From DASQGA01 sp963762085 (GTDB taxonomy: Bacteria > Actinomycetota > Thermoleophilia > Gaiellales > Gaiellaceae), in the NCBI GenBank assembly GCA_963762085.1, contig CAVXJD010000001.1, positions 1 to 64,000 on the forward strand: 64,000 nucleotides of DNA, written 5' to 3'. The number at the start of each line of letters is the position of its first letter. Positions within the stretch are counted from its first letter, which is position 1. Of this stretch, positions 53,894 to 62,583 are shown in pieces. The notes under the pieces are model-generated. The model did not search any database. It saw nothing but the letters and a program-made list of their open reading frames with translations, and had not been told where the DNA came from. The translations under genes and the position numbers were made by a program.

Positions 53894-55258
53894 GTGCGCC
53901 TGGCGTTCGAGATCGCGCTCGCCCGCACGGCGGGCCGGCTCTCACGGCTGGCCGCACGCGGCGGCGGAACCACCTTGCCGGGGAAGATCCTGGCGCGAAT
54001 CGATCCGGAGGCGATCTCCACGCTCGCGGGTCGGCTCCCCGAAGGCGCCGCGCTCATCTCGGCGACCAACGGAAAGACCACGACCGCCGCAATGGCTGCG
54101 GAGATCCTTGGGCGGCGCCTCCACCTCGCTCACAACCGCGCCGGGGCCAACCTCGTGTCTGGAGTCGCTTCGACGCTCCTCGAGACCCGGGGTGCCGCCC
54201 TCGGGCTCTTCGAGGTCGACGAGGGTGCCTTTCCCGAACTCGCCCGCCAGATCAAGCCACGCGCTGTCTGCCTCGCAAATCTCTTCCGCGACCAGCTCGA
54301 CCGCTACGGCGAGCTGGAGATCATCGCGGAGCGCTGGCGAGGCGCCGTTGCAACCCTGCCAGAGTCGGCCGTCGTGGTGGTCAACGCGGATGATCCGCTT
54401 CTCGCGAGCCTGACCCCCGGAAGGGCACACGTCATTCACTTCGGCCTCGACGACCCGAGCGTCGCCCGTGAGCGTCTCCCCCACGCCGCCGATTCGAAGT
54501 ACTGCGTCGTCTGCGGCGCCCCCTACGTCTACGCGGCCGCCTACGTGGGCCACCTGGGCGCGTTTCGCTGTCCGGATTGCGGCAATGCACGGCCGCCCCT
54601 GGACGTGACGGCGCAAGACGTCCGGCTGGAAGGGCTCGAGAGCTCGTCGTTCACTCTCGTGACTCCCGCGGGCAACCGACGGGTGAGCGTGCGCCTCCCG
54701 GGTCTCTACAACGTGTACAACGCGCTTGCGGCCAGCGCACTCTCTCTCGCCCTCGGCGCCGGCCTGGACGATATCGAGGCGGGTCTCGCACGTTTTCGGG
54801 CCGCGTTCGGGCGCTTCGAGCGCATCTCGATGGGCGATCGCGGCGCGCTGATGTTGCTGATCAAGAATCCCGCCGGCGCCAACGAGGCGGTGCGAACCCT
54901 TGTCGCCGGCGGACCGCCTCGGCACGCGGTGATCGCTTTGAACGACGAGATAGCGGACGGCCGCGACGTCTCGTGGATCTGGGACGTGGATTTTGAGCCC
55001 CTTCTCGAGGGGCTCGAGACCCTCGTGGCCACCGGCTCACGGGCGGAAGAGCTTGCACTCCGGTTCAAGTACGGTGGCCTGGCGTCCGAGCGCATCGAGC
55101 TCATGCCTGATCTCGCTCGGGCGCTCGACCGTGGGCTCGAGCTGACGGGGCCTGGCGGAGAGCTGGCGGTGCTTCCCACCTACACCGCCATGCTCGCGTT
55201 CAGGAAGATCATCGGAAATCGCGGCCTGGTTCGTCCGTACTGGGAGGCAGCGGCATGA
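53894..55258 (+). CDS. murT: Lipid II isoglutaminyl synthase, MurT subunit
   Basis: MurT with GatD amidates the D-glutamate of lipid II to D-isoglutamine on the inner face of the membrane. The 454-residue Mur-ligase-like protein has the ATP loop LISATNGKTTTAAMAAEILG, NLVSGVASTLLETRGAALGL, DEGAFPELARQIKPRAVCLA and NLFRDQLDRYGELEII. A four-Cys zinc ribbon is CVVCGAPYVY with FRCPDCGNARP, typical of MurT. The DUF1727 C-terminal domain follows (LIKNPAGANEAVRTL, ALNDEIADGRDVSWIWDVDF). GTG 53894 is leaderless; the stop overlaps gatD (ATGA). Confidence 0.95.
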   Translation: MRLAFEIALARTAGRLSRLAARGGGTTLPGKILARIDPEAISTLAGRLPEGAALISATNGKTTTAAMAAEILGRRLHLAHNRAGANLVSGVASTLLETRGAALGLFEVDEGAFPELARQIKPRAVCLANLFRDQLDRYGELEIIAERWRGAVATLPESAVVVVNADDPLLASLTPGRAHVIHFGLDDPSVARERLPHAADSKYCVVCGAPYVYAAAYVGHLGAFRCPDCGNARPPLDVTAQDVRLEGLESSSFTLVTPAGNRRVSVRLPGLYNVYNALAASALSLALGAGLDDIEAGLARFRAAFGRFERISMGDRGALMLLIKNPAGANEAVRTLVAGGPPRHAVIALNDEIADGRDVSWIWDVDFEPLLEGLETLVATGSRAEELALRFKYGGLASERIELMPDLARALDRGLELTGPGGELAVLPTYTAMLAFRKIIGNRGLVRPYWEAAA

Positions 55259-56007
55259 ATGTCGTCGTCGGACACCTCTATCCGGACCACCTGAACATCT
55301 ACGCCGACCGCGGAAACATGGCAGTGCTGGCCAGTCGTGCTGGATGGCGCGAGATCGACCTGGAGATCCGCGGTATCGGCCCGGGCCAGGCGGTCGATCC
55401 GAGCGCCTACGACCTCCTCTACATCGGGGGCGGGCAGGACCGCGAGCAGGCACTGATTGCCCCGGACCTCGCCGGGCATGCCGATGCCATCGAGGAGGCA
55501 CTGGCAGGCGGAGCGGCGCTACTGGCTGTCTGCGGCGGCTACCAGCTCCTGGGGCGCTCATATCTCGACCGATCCGGGGCCGAGCTTCCGGGCGCCGGAG
55601 TCTTCGATCTCTGGACGGTTGCCGGAGAGCGGCGGATGATCGGCGACGTCCTGCTCGACTGCGAGCTCGAGCCCGGGGACCGGAGGACACTCGCCGGATT
55701 CGAAAACCACGCCGGGCGGACGATCCTCGGCGATGGAGCGGAGCCTCTCGGCCGTGTCGTCGCCGGTTTCGGGAACGACGGCGAGAGCGGGTACGAAGGC
55801 TGTCGCCGGGGGCGGGCGCTGGGGACGTATCTGCACGGGCCGCTGCTGCCGCGGAACCCCTGGCTCGCCGACTGGCTTCTGGCGCAGGCGCTGGCCCGGA
55901 GGGGCGGCGAGCCACCGCTTCTCGATCCCCTCGAGGACGAGCTGGAGGCCCAGGCACACCAAGTGTCAGCCGCCCGTGCCCGCGACCGCGGCGGCCGCTG
56001 GCGGTAG
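55255..56007 (+). CDS. gatD: Lipid II isoglutaminyl synthase, glutamine amidotransferase subunit GatD
   Basis: A 250-residue class I glutaminase that supplies ammonia to MurT. Motifs: VGHLYPDHLNIYADRGNM, LLYIGGGQDREQALIA, the nucleophile in LLAVCGGYQLLGRSYLD, AGFENHAGRTILGDG and the catalytic His in LGTYLHGPLLPRNPWLADWL. Its partner murT overlaps by four bases, the standard arrangement. Amidated lipid II is used for efficient cross-linking. The 93 bases after its stop hold no gene. Confidence 0.95.
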   Translation: MNVVVGHLYPDHLNIYADRGNMAVLASRAGWREIDLEIRGIGPGQAVDPSAYDLLYIGGGQDREQALIAPDLAGHADAIEEALAGGAALLAVCGGYQLLGRSYLDRSGAELPGAGVFDLWTVAGERRMIGDVLLDCELEPGDRRTLAGFENHAGRTILGDGAEPLGRVVAGFGNDGESGYEGCRRGRALGTYLHGPLLPRNPWLADWLLAQALARRGGEPPLLDPLEDELEAQAHQVSAARARDRGGRWR

Positions 56008-56100
56008 CGATAGCGGGCCTACCCTCACAGGTGGACCCAGCCTCCTCCCTCTTCAGATGCTATCCGCGAAGGCCGCGCAGGTGATACGCGATCTGTGCCC

Positions 56101-56551
56101 TTAGGGAGCCCAGAGTGAGCCGAGGTACACAACGGGGTCCCCGGGCTGCCAGCGCGAGAGGAAGCGCTGAATCGGTGGGTGCACGCTTAGGCCCTCGAGC
56201 TCGTCCAGGTCGAACAGGCGATGCCCGCGAACGGCCGCGTCACGCGATGTCACAGCCTCGAGCGAGCGCCCTCCGAGGAAGCCCGCGAAGATGATGTTGA
56301 CGACGTGCTTCGAGCGCGCTCCAGCGCGGCGCGATCGAGTCCACGAGAGCCACCGGGCCCTCGAGCGGCAGGCTCTCCTCGATGCCACATTCCTCCGTCA
56401 ACTCCCGCTGTAGCGCGTCAGCAAGGCTCTCGCCAAGCTGCACTCCGCCGCCCGGCAAAAGCCAGTTGTCGCGTCCGTCCTTCTGATGGCGGCAGAGGAG
56501 AATCTTCTCTTCGCGCCGCAGGATCGCGCACACCCTGATTCGCGGCTCCAT
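56101..56551 (-). CDS. Nudix hydrolase, interrupted by a one-base frameshift
   Basis: From ATG 56551 the frame reads EPRIRVCAILRREEKILLCR and the complete Nudix box GGGVQLGESLADALQRELTE followed by ECGI, then GPVALVDSIAP; the family continues in another frame as RSKHVVNIIFAGFLGGRSLE, then RGHRLFDLDELEGLSVHPPI, to the stop at 56101. The shift is a net one-base difference between about 56325 and 56335 in a CG-rich run. An intact protein would have about 150 residues and hydrolyse a nucleoside diphosphate derivative. ATG overlaps the dut stop (TGATG). May be an assembly error. Confidence 0.78.
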
Positions 56552-56988
56552 CAACTGCCCTTCGACGAGCCGAAGCCTCGCTCGCCGCGCTCGCTCTCGG
56601 GGAGCTCGTCGACCTCAGTCGGGCGAAGAGTGGCCACCGGCACAACGACGAGTTGCGCCACGCGCTCCCCTGCTTCGGCGGTAAACGTGTGCTCCCGATC
56701 CGTGTTCAAGAGGCAGACCTTGAGCTCGCCGCGGTAGCCGGCGTCGATGAGGCCGGGTGCATTCACAATCGTGATCCCGTGTCGGGCCGCGAGCCCCGAA
56801 CGCGGCTGGACAAAGCCGGCATGCCCGGATGGAATGGCGACCGAAAGCCCGGTTGAGACGAGCTTCCGCTGCCCGGGGGCGAGTTCGAATCCCTCGCACG
56901 CAGCGAGATCGAGCCCAGCATCGCCCTCGTACGCGCGGTCCGGGAGCCTGGCCTCGGGGCGCAGCCTCCGAACCGGTAGCTCGGTCAC
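56551..56988 (-). CDS. dut: Deoxyuridine 5'-triphosphate nucleotidohydrolase
   Basis: dUTPase hydrolyses dUTP to dUMP, keeping uracil out of DNA. The 145-residue trimeric-type protein has all five motifs: DAGLDLAACE, PRSGLAARHG, NAPGLIDAGYRGELKVCLLN, GERVAQLVVVPV and the C-terminal arm RGERGFGSSKGS. GTG 56988 overlaps the hflX stop (GTGA), and its stop overlaps the Nudix start, so three genes are translationally coupled. Confidence 0.96.
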   Translation of the reverse strand: MTELPVRRLRPEARLPDRAYEGDAGLDLAACEGFELAPGQRKLVSTGLSVAIPSGHAGFVQPRSGLAARHGITIVNAPGLIDAGYRGELKVCLLNTDREHTFTAEAGERVAQLVVVPVATLRPTEVDELPESERGERGFGSSKGS

Positions 56989-58289
56989 GCCTGCGTTGCC
57001 CGCGCCGGGCTTTCCACGACCAGATAGGGCGCAAAACGTGCCGCTTCACCACGCGGAAGGCGTGCCACGAGCAGGACGCCATCCGCGCGATCGTTGCGCT
57101 CCTCGATCGGCGCCCCGAGCTCGTAGAGCTCGGCCAGCACGTTTCCCTCGCCGTGGGGAATGAGCATCCGCACGCGCTCGAACCGCCCCGAGAAGCGCTC
57201 CGCAATGCGCGCGCGGAGCTCGGAAAGTCCTTCGCCTGTGGCGGCGGAGACCTGGATCGCACCGGGAAAGCGGTTTGCAAGCCGGCGGCGGCGAAGCGGG
57301 TCGACCTGGTCGATCTTGTTCAACACCACTTCGACCGGAAGCTCGGATGCTCCGATCTCCCGCAGGACAGAGTCGACGGCCTCAACCAGCTCGTCCAGCG
57401 TTTCGTCCGATCTCGAGGCATCTGCAACGTGCAGGATCAGGTCGGAGACGAGGGTCTCCTCCAACGTCGCTGCGAAACCCTGTACCAGCTGATGCGGAAG
57501 CCTTCGGATGAATCCGACCGTGTCCGTCATGAGGTACCGCCGCCCTTCGTGTTCGAAGCCGCGCGTCGTTGGATCGAGCGTCTCGAAAAGGCGGTCGTTG
57601 ACAGACACATCCGCTCCGGTGAGCGCATTGAGCAAGGTCGACTTGCCGGCATTCGTGTAGCCGGCGAGAGAGACCACCGGCGTTTCACCAGACTGCCGGT
57701 GCTTCCGCTGAGTTTCCCGACCGCGCCCCAGTCGTCGTAGACGCTCGCGGAGAACGCCGATCCGCCGGCGGGCCAGCCGTCGGTCGGTTTCGAGCTGCGA
57801 CTCACCGGGGCCCCTGGTGCCGATTCCTCCGCCCAGGCGCTCGAGGTGCTGCCACAGGCCTCGCATCCTGGGCAGGTTGTATTCGAGCTGCGCCAGCTCG
57901 ACCTGCAGTTTTCCCTCGGCCGTGACGGCGTGCTGCGCGAAGATGTCGAGGATGAGCTGCGTGCGGTCGACGACCCGCAGCTTGAACTCGTCCTCGAGGC
58001 GCCGCTGCTGACCGGGATCGAGGTCGTCATCGATGACGACGGACTCGGCCTCAGCCTCGGCGACGGCGGCCTTCAGCTCAACCAACTTCCCCTTCCCGAC
58101 GTAGGTCCGCGCATCCGGTGACGGGCGGCGCTGCACGAGCTCGCCGACTGGGAGAACTCCCGCGGTCCGAAGCAGCTCGCGAAGCTCGCCCAGCTCATCC
58201 TCGGCGTCGGCTCCCTGCGGCAGGACCGCCACGAGGAAGCCTCGCTCGGGCTCCGCCCCCGGTGCGGGGTCGGGCTGGTGTGGAGTCAC
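56985..58289 (-). CDS. hflX: GTPase HflX
   Basis: HflX is a ribosome-associated GTPase that splits stalled or heat-damaged 70S ribosomes. The 434-residue protein has the HflX N-terminal domain (RTYVGKGKLVELKAAVAEAE, VVIDDDLDPGQQRRLEDEF), the linker GGGIGTRGPGESQLETDRRL, then the G domain: SLAGYTNAGKSTLLNALTGA (P-loop), LFETLDPTTRG, MTDTVGFIRRLPHQLV and VVLNKIDQVD. GTG 58289 is leaderless (CATAAT seven bases upstream, overlapping the dapL stop). Confidence 0.96.
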   Translation of the reverse strand: MTPHQPDPAPGAEPERGFLVAVLPQGADAEDELGELRELLRTAGVLPVGELVQRRPSPDARTYVGKGKLVELKAAVAEAEAESVVIDDDLDPGQQRRLEDEFKLRVVDRTQLILDIFAQHAVTAEGKLQVELAQLEYNLPRMRGLWQHLERLGGGIGTRGPGESQLETDRRLARRRIGVLRERLRRLGRGRETQRKHRQSGETPVVSLAGYTNAGKSTLLNALTGADVSVNDRLFETLDPTTRGFEHEGRRYLMTDTVGFIRRLPHQLVQGFAATLEETLVSDLILHVADASRSDETLDELVEAVDSVLREIGASELPVEVVLNKIDQVDPLRRRRLANRFPGAIQVSAATGEGLSELRARIAERFSGRFERVRMLIPHGEGNVLAELYELGAPIEERNDRADGVLLVARLPRGEAARFAPYLVVESPARATQA

Positions 58290-58296
58290 GCCTTGG

Positions 58297-58302
58297 ATTA
58301 TG
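58297..58302 (-). promoter_or_regulatory. -10 element of hflX (leaderless)
   Basis: On the minus strand CATAAT is followed by seven bases and GTG at 58289. It overlaps the dapL stop codon. Confidence 0.55.
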
Positions 58303-59473
58303 CCCGGGCGCCGATGTCGAGCGAAGATGCGATTCGCCCCGCAGCCTCCTCGAGCAGCTCGTCGGGAACGGTCAGGGAGATCCGGACGAACCCCTCCCCA
58401 CTCGGTCCGAACGATGGGCCCGGTGAAACGACGACTCCCGCTTCCTCCAGGATGAGCTCGGTAAAGCCCGCCGAGGTGTAGCCCTGCGCAACGCCAACCC
58501 AGATGTATGGGGTCGCTTGCGGGGGCTTTGCCGGGAGCCCGATGCCCGCGAGCGCGTTCACCATGAGATCGCGGCGACGCTGGTAGATCTCCGACATCTC
58601 GGTCGGAAACGACCGCGCTTCTCGGAGCGCAGCGACGCCCGCCACCTGAACCGCCTCGGACATCCCCGAGTCGACGTTCGTCTTCAACTGCCGATACCGC
58701 TCGACGACATCGGGGTTGCCCGCGATCCAGCCGATACGCCAACCCGTCAGGTTCCAACCCTTGGAGAGGGAGAAGATCTCGGCCCCAACGTCTCGGGCAC
58801 CCGGAGTCTCGAGGAAGCTCGGGGGCCGATAGCCGTCGAAGGCAAGCTCGGTGTACGACGCGTCATGGATGACGATGAGGTCGTTCCTGCGGGCGAACTC
58901 CACCGCTTCCTCGAAGAAGCCCGGGACCACCGTCGCCCCGGTGGGGTTGTTGGGGTAGTTCAGGAAGAGGAGGTTCGCCCCCGCGCAGACCTCCGCGGGA
59001 ATGTCCGCCAGCTCCGGCATGAAGCTTCGCTCCGGCCGGAGCGGCAAGTAATGCACCGTCGCCCCCGCAAACACCGGGCCCGACGTGTAGGGCGGATAGC
59101 CCGGCTCGGGAGACAGGCAGACGTCTCCGGGGTCGAGGCAGGCGAGCGCGACATGGGCCACCCCCTCCTTCCCCCCCAGCACGGGTATGACCTCCGTAGC
59201 GGGATCGATAGTGACCCCGAAGCGATCCGTGTAGAACTCTGCAACTGCCTCCCGGAAAGCCGGAAGCCCCTGGTTCGTCGGGTAACGGTGCGTTCCGGGG
59301 TCGGCGACTGCGCGCTGCATGGCCTCGACCACCGGAGCAGGGCTCGGAAGGTCCGGGTCGCCGATCCCGAGACTGATGACGTCGACTCCGGTCGCACGCT
59401 TTTCGGCGATCTTCCGCTCGAGCTCCGCGAAGAGATAGGGCGGGACCGCATCGAGGCGGCGAGCGAACTTCAC
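58298..59473 (-). CDS. LL-diaminopimelate aminotransferase (DapL-like)
   Basis: A 391-residue class I/II PLP aminotransferase. The start (VDVISLGIGDPDLPSPAPVV), THRYPTNQGLPAFREAVAEF, EVIPVLGGKEGVAHVALACL, NLLFLNYPNNPTGATVVPGF and the Schiff-base region IFSLSKGWNLTGWRIGWIAG match the LL-DAP aminotransferase group, which converts tetrahydrodipicolinate directly to LL-DAP. Aspartate or alanine aminotransferase remain possible, but adjacency to dapF favours lysine/wall DAP synthesis. GTG 59473 overlaps the dapF stop (GTGA). Confidence 0.88.
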   Translation of the reverse strand: MKFARRLDAVPPYLFAELERKIAEKRATGVDVISLGIGDPDLPSPAPVVEAMQRAVADPGTHRYPTNQGLPAFREAVAEFYTDRFGVTIDPATEVIPVLGGKEGVAHVALACLDPGDVCLSPEPGYPPYTSGPVFAGATVHYLPLRPERSFMPELADIPAEVCAGANLLFLNYPNNPTGATVVPGFFEEAVEFARRNDLIVIHDASYTELAFDGYRPPSFLETPGARDVGAEIFSLSKGWNLTGWRIGWIAGNPDVVERYRQLKTNVDSGMSEAVQVAGVAALREARSFPTEMSEIYQRRRDLMVNALAGIGLPAKPPQATPYIWVGVAQGYTSAGFTELILEEAGVVVSPGPSFGPSGEGFVRISLTVPDELLEEAAGRIASSLDIGARA

Positions 59474-60264
59474 GCCTCAAGTTCCTCGAGGAGCTCGCCT
59501 GAGACGGTGCCCGTGCAGATCTCCTGCGCGGGGCCAGTCAGGCGAGCCTCCATCTGTTCGTCCAGCTCCACCAGGAGCTCGCCGCCCGCCAGGTGAACGC
59601 TGACAGGACTGTCGCACCAGTCCCGTGCCACCGCCGCCCCTGCCACGGCACAAGCGCTTGTGCCGGACGAGAGCGTCTCCCCAGCCCCACGCTCCCAGAC
59701 GGCCACAGCCGCGTCGCGCCGCGAGTCGATGCGAACGAGCTGCACGTTCGTCCGTTCCGGAAAGCGTGGATGGTTCTCGACGAGCGGGCCCAGCCGCAGA
59801 AGCTCGTCGTGCTCAGGATCTCTGCGGATAACCGCGTGCGGGTTGCCGACGGACACGGGCGTGAACTCGAGCGTTCGTCCGTCGACCTCGAGTTCCTCCG
59901 GATCGCCGACTTCCACCGGCCCCATTTGCGTCTCTACTTGGAGACCTCCTTGCATCGTCGCAGTGATCTCCCGAGTGCCGACCCTCACCTTGACCTCGTT
60001 CTGCCCGGTCTCCCGCGCCAGCCAGCGCGCAGCGATCCGCGTCCCGTTCCCGGAGAGCTCGGCCGTCGAGCCGTCCGGGTTCCAGATCACGACATCCATG
60101 CTCGCGCCCGAGATAGAAGTCACCTCGAGGATCCCGTCCGAGCCGATGCCAAAGTGGTAGTCGCAGAGCCGCCGGACAATCCGGGGATCGAGGGGCGCGC
60201 CGGCCTCAGCCCGCTCGATGAGCAGGTAATCGTTGCCGAGTCCGTGCCACTTCGAGAATTTCAT
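59470..60264 (-). CDS. dapF: Diaminopimelate epimerase-family protein lacking both catalytic cysteines
   Basis: A 264-residue protein of the DapF fold (KWHGLGNDYLLIER, HFGIGSDGILEV, SVGNPHAVIRRDPEHDEL). DapF normally isomerises LL-DAP to meso-DAP with two cysteines as acid/base pair. Here the first site reads WNPDGSTAELSGNGTRIAAR and the second ERGAGETLSSGTSACAV: Ser71 and Ser200 replace both cysteines, while surrounding Gly, Asn, Glu and Arg are kept. Activity as DapF is therefore uncertain. It overlaps dapL and, by 59 bases, the 3' end of miaA. Confidence 0.9.
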   Translation of the reverse strand: MKFSKWHGLGNDYLLIERAEAGAPLDPRIVRRLCDYHFGIGSDGILEVTSISGASMDVVIWNPDGSTAELSGNGTRIAARWLARETGQNEVKVRVGTREITATMQGGLQVETQMGPVEVGDPEELEVDGRTLEFTPVSVGNPHAVIRRDPEHDELLRLGPLVENHPRFPERTNVQLVRIDSRRDAAVAVWERGAGETLSSGTSACAVAGAAVARDWCDSPVSVHLAGGELLVELDEQMEARLTGPAQEICTGTVSGELLEELEA

Positions 60265-61150
60265 CGGCGATCTCGCCGGGGCGGCGATCGGCCGACAGGC
60301 TAACGATGCCCGGAATCCTGCGCATCCACTTACGTTGATAGGCGGCGTACCGCCTCGTCCTGGTCACGACCGCGTCAATTGCTTCGCTGCGGGGCAACTC
60401 GGCCACCTCACGGAGACCGATGACGTGGCTTGCAGTGGCGGAGATGGTGTGGGCCAGCGCGCGGCGCACCTCTTCCTCGACGCCACGATCGAACATCCGG
60501 TGGACGCGATCGACGATGCGCTCCTCGAGCACGCCTCTCGGAAGATCGAGGCCGAAGAGGACGGTCGGATGACGCACGTCCTCGGACCAGAGCTTGTTCG
60601 CCACAGGTACCAACGAGCTTCCCGACTCCGCCAGCTCCAGCGCGCGAACGACTCGTTTCCTGTCGTTTGCGTGAACGCTCGACGCGGCGCGAGGGTCGCG
60701 ATCCCGGAGCATCGCATGGGCCCCGCGGGGGCCGAGTCGCTCATAGAGGCTCTCGCTCCGCTCGCGGGCCCCCGGCGCCGGTGCCGGGGGTAGCTCGAGC
60801 TCGGAGAGCGCCGCGCGAAGATAGAGACCCGTCCCCCCCAACACCACGGGATTCCGCCCGGACGCACGAGTCTTGTCGATGACGTCGTGGGCCAGCGTGG
60901 CGTACTCGCCCACGGACGCTTCGTGGTCGAGCTCCCAGATCCCGACGAGCCTCGTCGGCTCCTCGGGCTGGTTCGTCAGAATCGGCAGCCCCCGGTAGAC
61001 CTGCATCGAGTCCGCGGACACGAGCTCAGCCGGAATCCGTACGGCAATCGCGCTCGCGACCTCGCTCTTACCGGTCGCGGTGGGCCCGAAGATCCCGATA
61101 ACGGGAAGGTCGGCCCGGCCTTGGCTCAGTTCGTTCGGCGTTCGGGGCAC
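60206..61150 (-). CDS. miaA: tRNA dimethylallyltransferase
   Basis: MiaA adds a dimethylallyl group to A37 of tRNAs reading U-starting codons. The 314-residue protein has IGIFGPTATGKSEVASAIAV (P-loop), ELVSADSMQVYRGLPILTNQ, VVLGGTGLYLRAALSELELP and RRYAAYQRKWMRRIPGIVSL. The dimethylallyl donor comes from the MEP pathway (dxr, ispG in the window). Its 3' end runs 59 bases into dapF. It follows miaB by 85 bases, in the conserved order rny-miaB-miaA-dapF-hflX. Confidence 0.95.
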   Translation of the reverse strand: MPRTPNELSQGRADLPVIGIFGPTATGKSEVASAIAVRIPAELVSADSMQVYRGLPILTNQPEEPTRLVGIWELDHEASVGEYATLAHDVIDKTRASGRNPVVLGGTGLYLRAALSELELPPAPAPGARERSESLYERLGPRGAHAMLRDRDPRAASSVHANDRKRVVRALELAESGSSLVPVANKLWSEDVRHPTVLFGLDLPRGVLEERIVDRVHRMFDRGVEEEVRRALAHTISATASHVIGLREVAELPRSEAIDAVVTRTRRYAAYQRKWMRRIPGIVSLSADRRPGEIADEILEVARTRQRLPAHRAG

Positions 61151-61235
61151 CCCAACCCACCACCCGCTTTCGATCGTAGTCGGGAAAAGCGCGCGTGTGG
61201 CGCGCAGACAGTGTCCAGAGTGTGCCTGGCCGTCT

Positions 61236-62555
61236 CTAGGCAGCCACGAGCGCGGTTTCCGTGCCGCGGAGGGTCGTCGAAGTCGCGCCTTCGATTCGAA
61301 CGTCGGTCAGCTCTCCTGCTCGGGCGGTGCCACGAAAGTTGACCGTCGTGTTCCGACGCGTCTTGCCCCTCAGGATGGAAAGATCGGTGCGGCTCGGCCC
61401 CTCCACCAGGACCTCCTCGACGCGGCCGATGCGATCCGTGTTTCGGCTCGCGGCGACCCGCTGGACGACCTCGACCAGACGCTCGATTCGCTCGCCCTTC
61501 GTTTCTTCTGGCACCTGGTCTGGCATCGAGGCAGCCTCGGTTCCTCGACGCGGACTGAAGACGAACGTGAACGCGCTATCGAAGCAGACTTCCTCGACCG
61601 CCTCGAGGGTCTCGGCGAAGTCCCCCTCGGTCTCGCCCGGAAAACCGACGATGAGGTCGGTCGTCAGCGCAAGATCGGGGATTGCCGCACGCATTCTCTC
61701 GACCAGGTCGAGGTAGCGCTCGCGGGAGTAGGTCCGCCGCATCGCCTTCAGGAGCCGGGTGGAGCCCGATTGGAGCGGCAGGTGGGCGTGCTCGCAAACG
61801 GCTCTGCACTCGGCCATCGCAGCGATGACCCCCTCGCGGAAGTCCTTGGGGTGCGGGCTCGTAAAACGAATCCGGTCGATCCCCTCGATCGAGTCAACCG
61901 CCCGCAGAAGTTCCCCGAAGTCTGTCCTGATGTCGGGAACGAGGTCCCGTCCCCAGGAGTTCACGTTCTGGCCGAGCAGCGTGACTTCTCTGACGCCGTC
62001 CGCAGCGAGCGAGGCGACCTCTGCAAGGATGTCCCCGGGCCGCCGGCTCTGCTCCCGTCCGCGAACGGACGGCACGATGCAGTACGAGCATTTCGAGTTG
62101 CATCCCATCGAGATCTGGAGCCAGGCCTGGTACCGCCGCTCACGACGAGCCGGGAGGTCGCCGGCGAAGCTGTCCCAGCTGGCAAAGCGGCCCCTCGGCG
62201 CCTCTCCCCCGGCTCCGATCCATTCGGCAAGGTGAGGGATGGAGCCGGGCCCGAAGGCGACGTCGACGTAGGGGTAGAGCTCGAACAGGCGCTCGCGTTG
62301 CGCCTCGGCGTAACAACCGCCGACCGCGAGGATCTTGGTCTGGTCGGCCTCCTTCAGCGCCCGCGCCTGCTCCAGATGGGCCACGAACCGCTGGTCCGGC
62401 CTCTCGCGGATCGTGCACGTGTTGAAGACGATGACGTCTGCTTCTTGCTGGGACGGAGCCTCTCCAAGGCCGATCGATTCCAGCATGCCCTTGATCCGCT
62501 CGGAGTCGTGGGCGTTCATCTGGCATCCGAACGTCGTGACGTGGTAGCGCTTCAC
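61236..62555 (-). CDS. miaB: tRNA-2-methylthio-N6-dimethylallyladenosine synthase
   Basis: MiaB is a radical-SAM methylthiotransferase acting on the i6A made by MiaA. The 439-residue protein has the N-terminal UPF0004 domain with three cluster cysteines (YHVTTFGCQMNAHDSERI, VIVFNTCTIRE, AVGGCYAEAQRE), the radical-SAM motif SMGCNSKCSYCIVPSVRGRE and the C-terminal TRAM domain (VLVEGPSRTDLSILRGKTRR). ATG 62555. It lies 28 bases after the rny stop. Confidence 0.97.
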   Translation of the reverse strand: MKRYHVTTFGCQMNAHDSERIKGMLESIGLGEAPSQQEADVIVFNTCTIRERPDQRFVAHLEQARALKEADQTKILAVGGCYAEAQRERLFELYPYVDVAFGPGSIPHLAEWIGAGGEAPRGRFASWDSFAGDLPARRERRYQAWLQISMGCNSKCSYCIVPSVRGREQSRRPGDILAEVASLAADGVREVTLLGQNVNSWGRDLVPDIRTDFGELLRAVDSIEGIDRIRFTSPHPKDFREGVIAAMAECRAVCEHAHLPLQSGSTRLLKAMRRTYSRERYLDLVERMRAAIPDLALTTDLIVGFPGETEGDFAETLEAVEEVCFDSAFTFVFSPRRGTEAASMPDQVPEETKGERIERLVEVVQRVAASRNTDRIGRVEEVLVEGPSRTDLSILRGKTRRNTTVNFRGTARAGELTDVRIEGATSTTLRGTETALVAA

Positions 62556-62583
62556 GGGCCTTTAGGGTAACCGCCCTCCCGGC

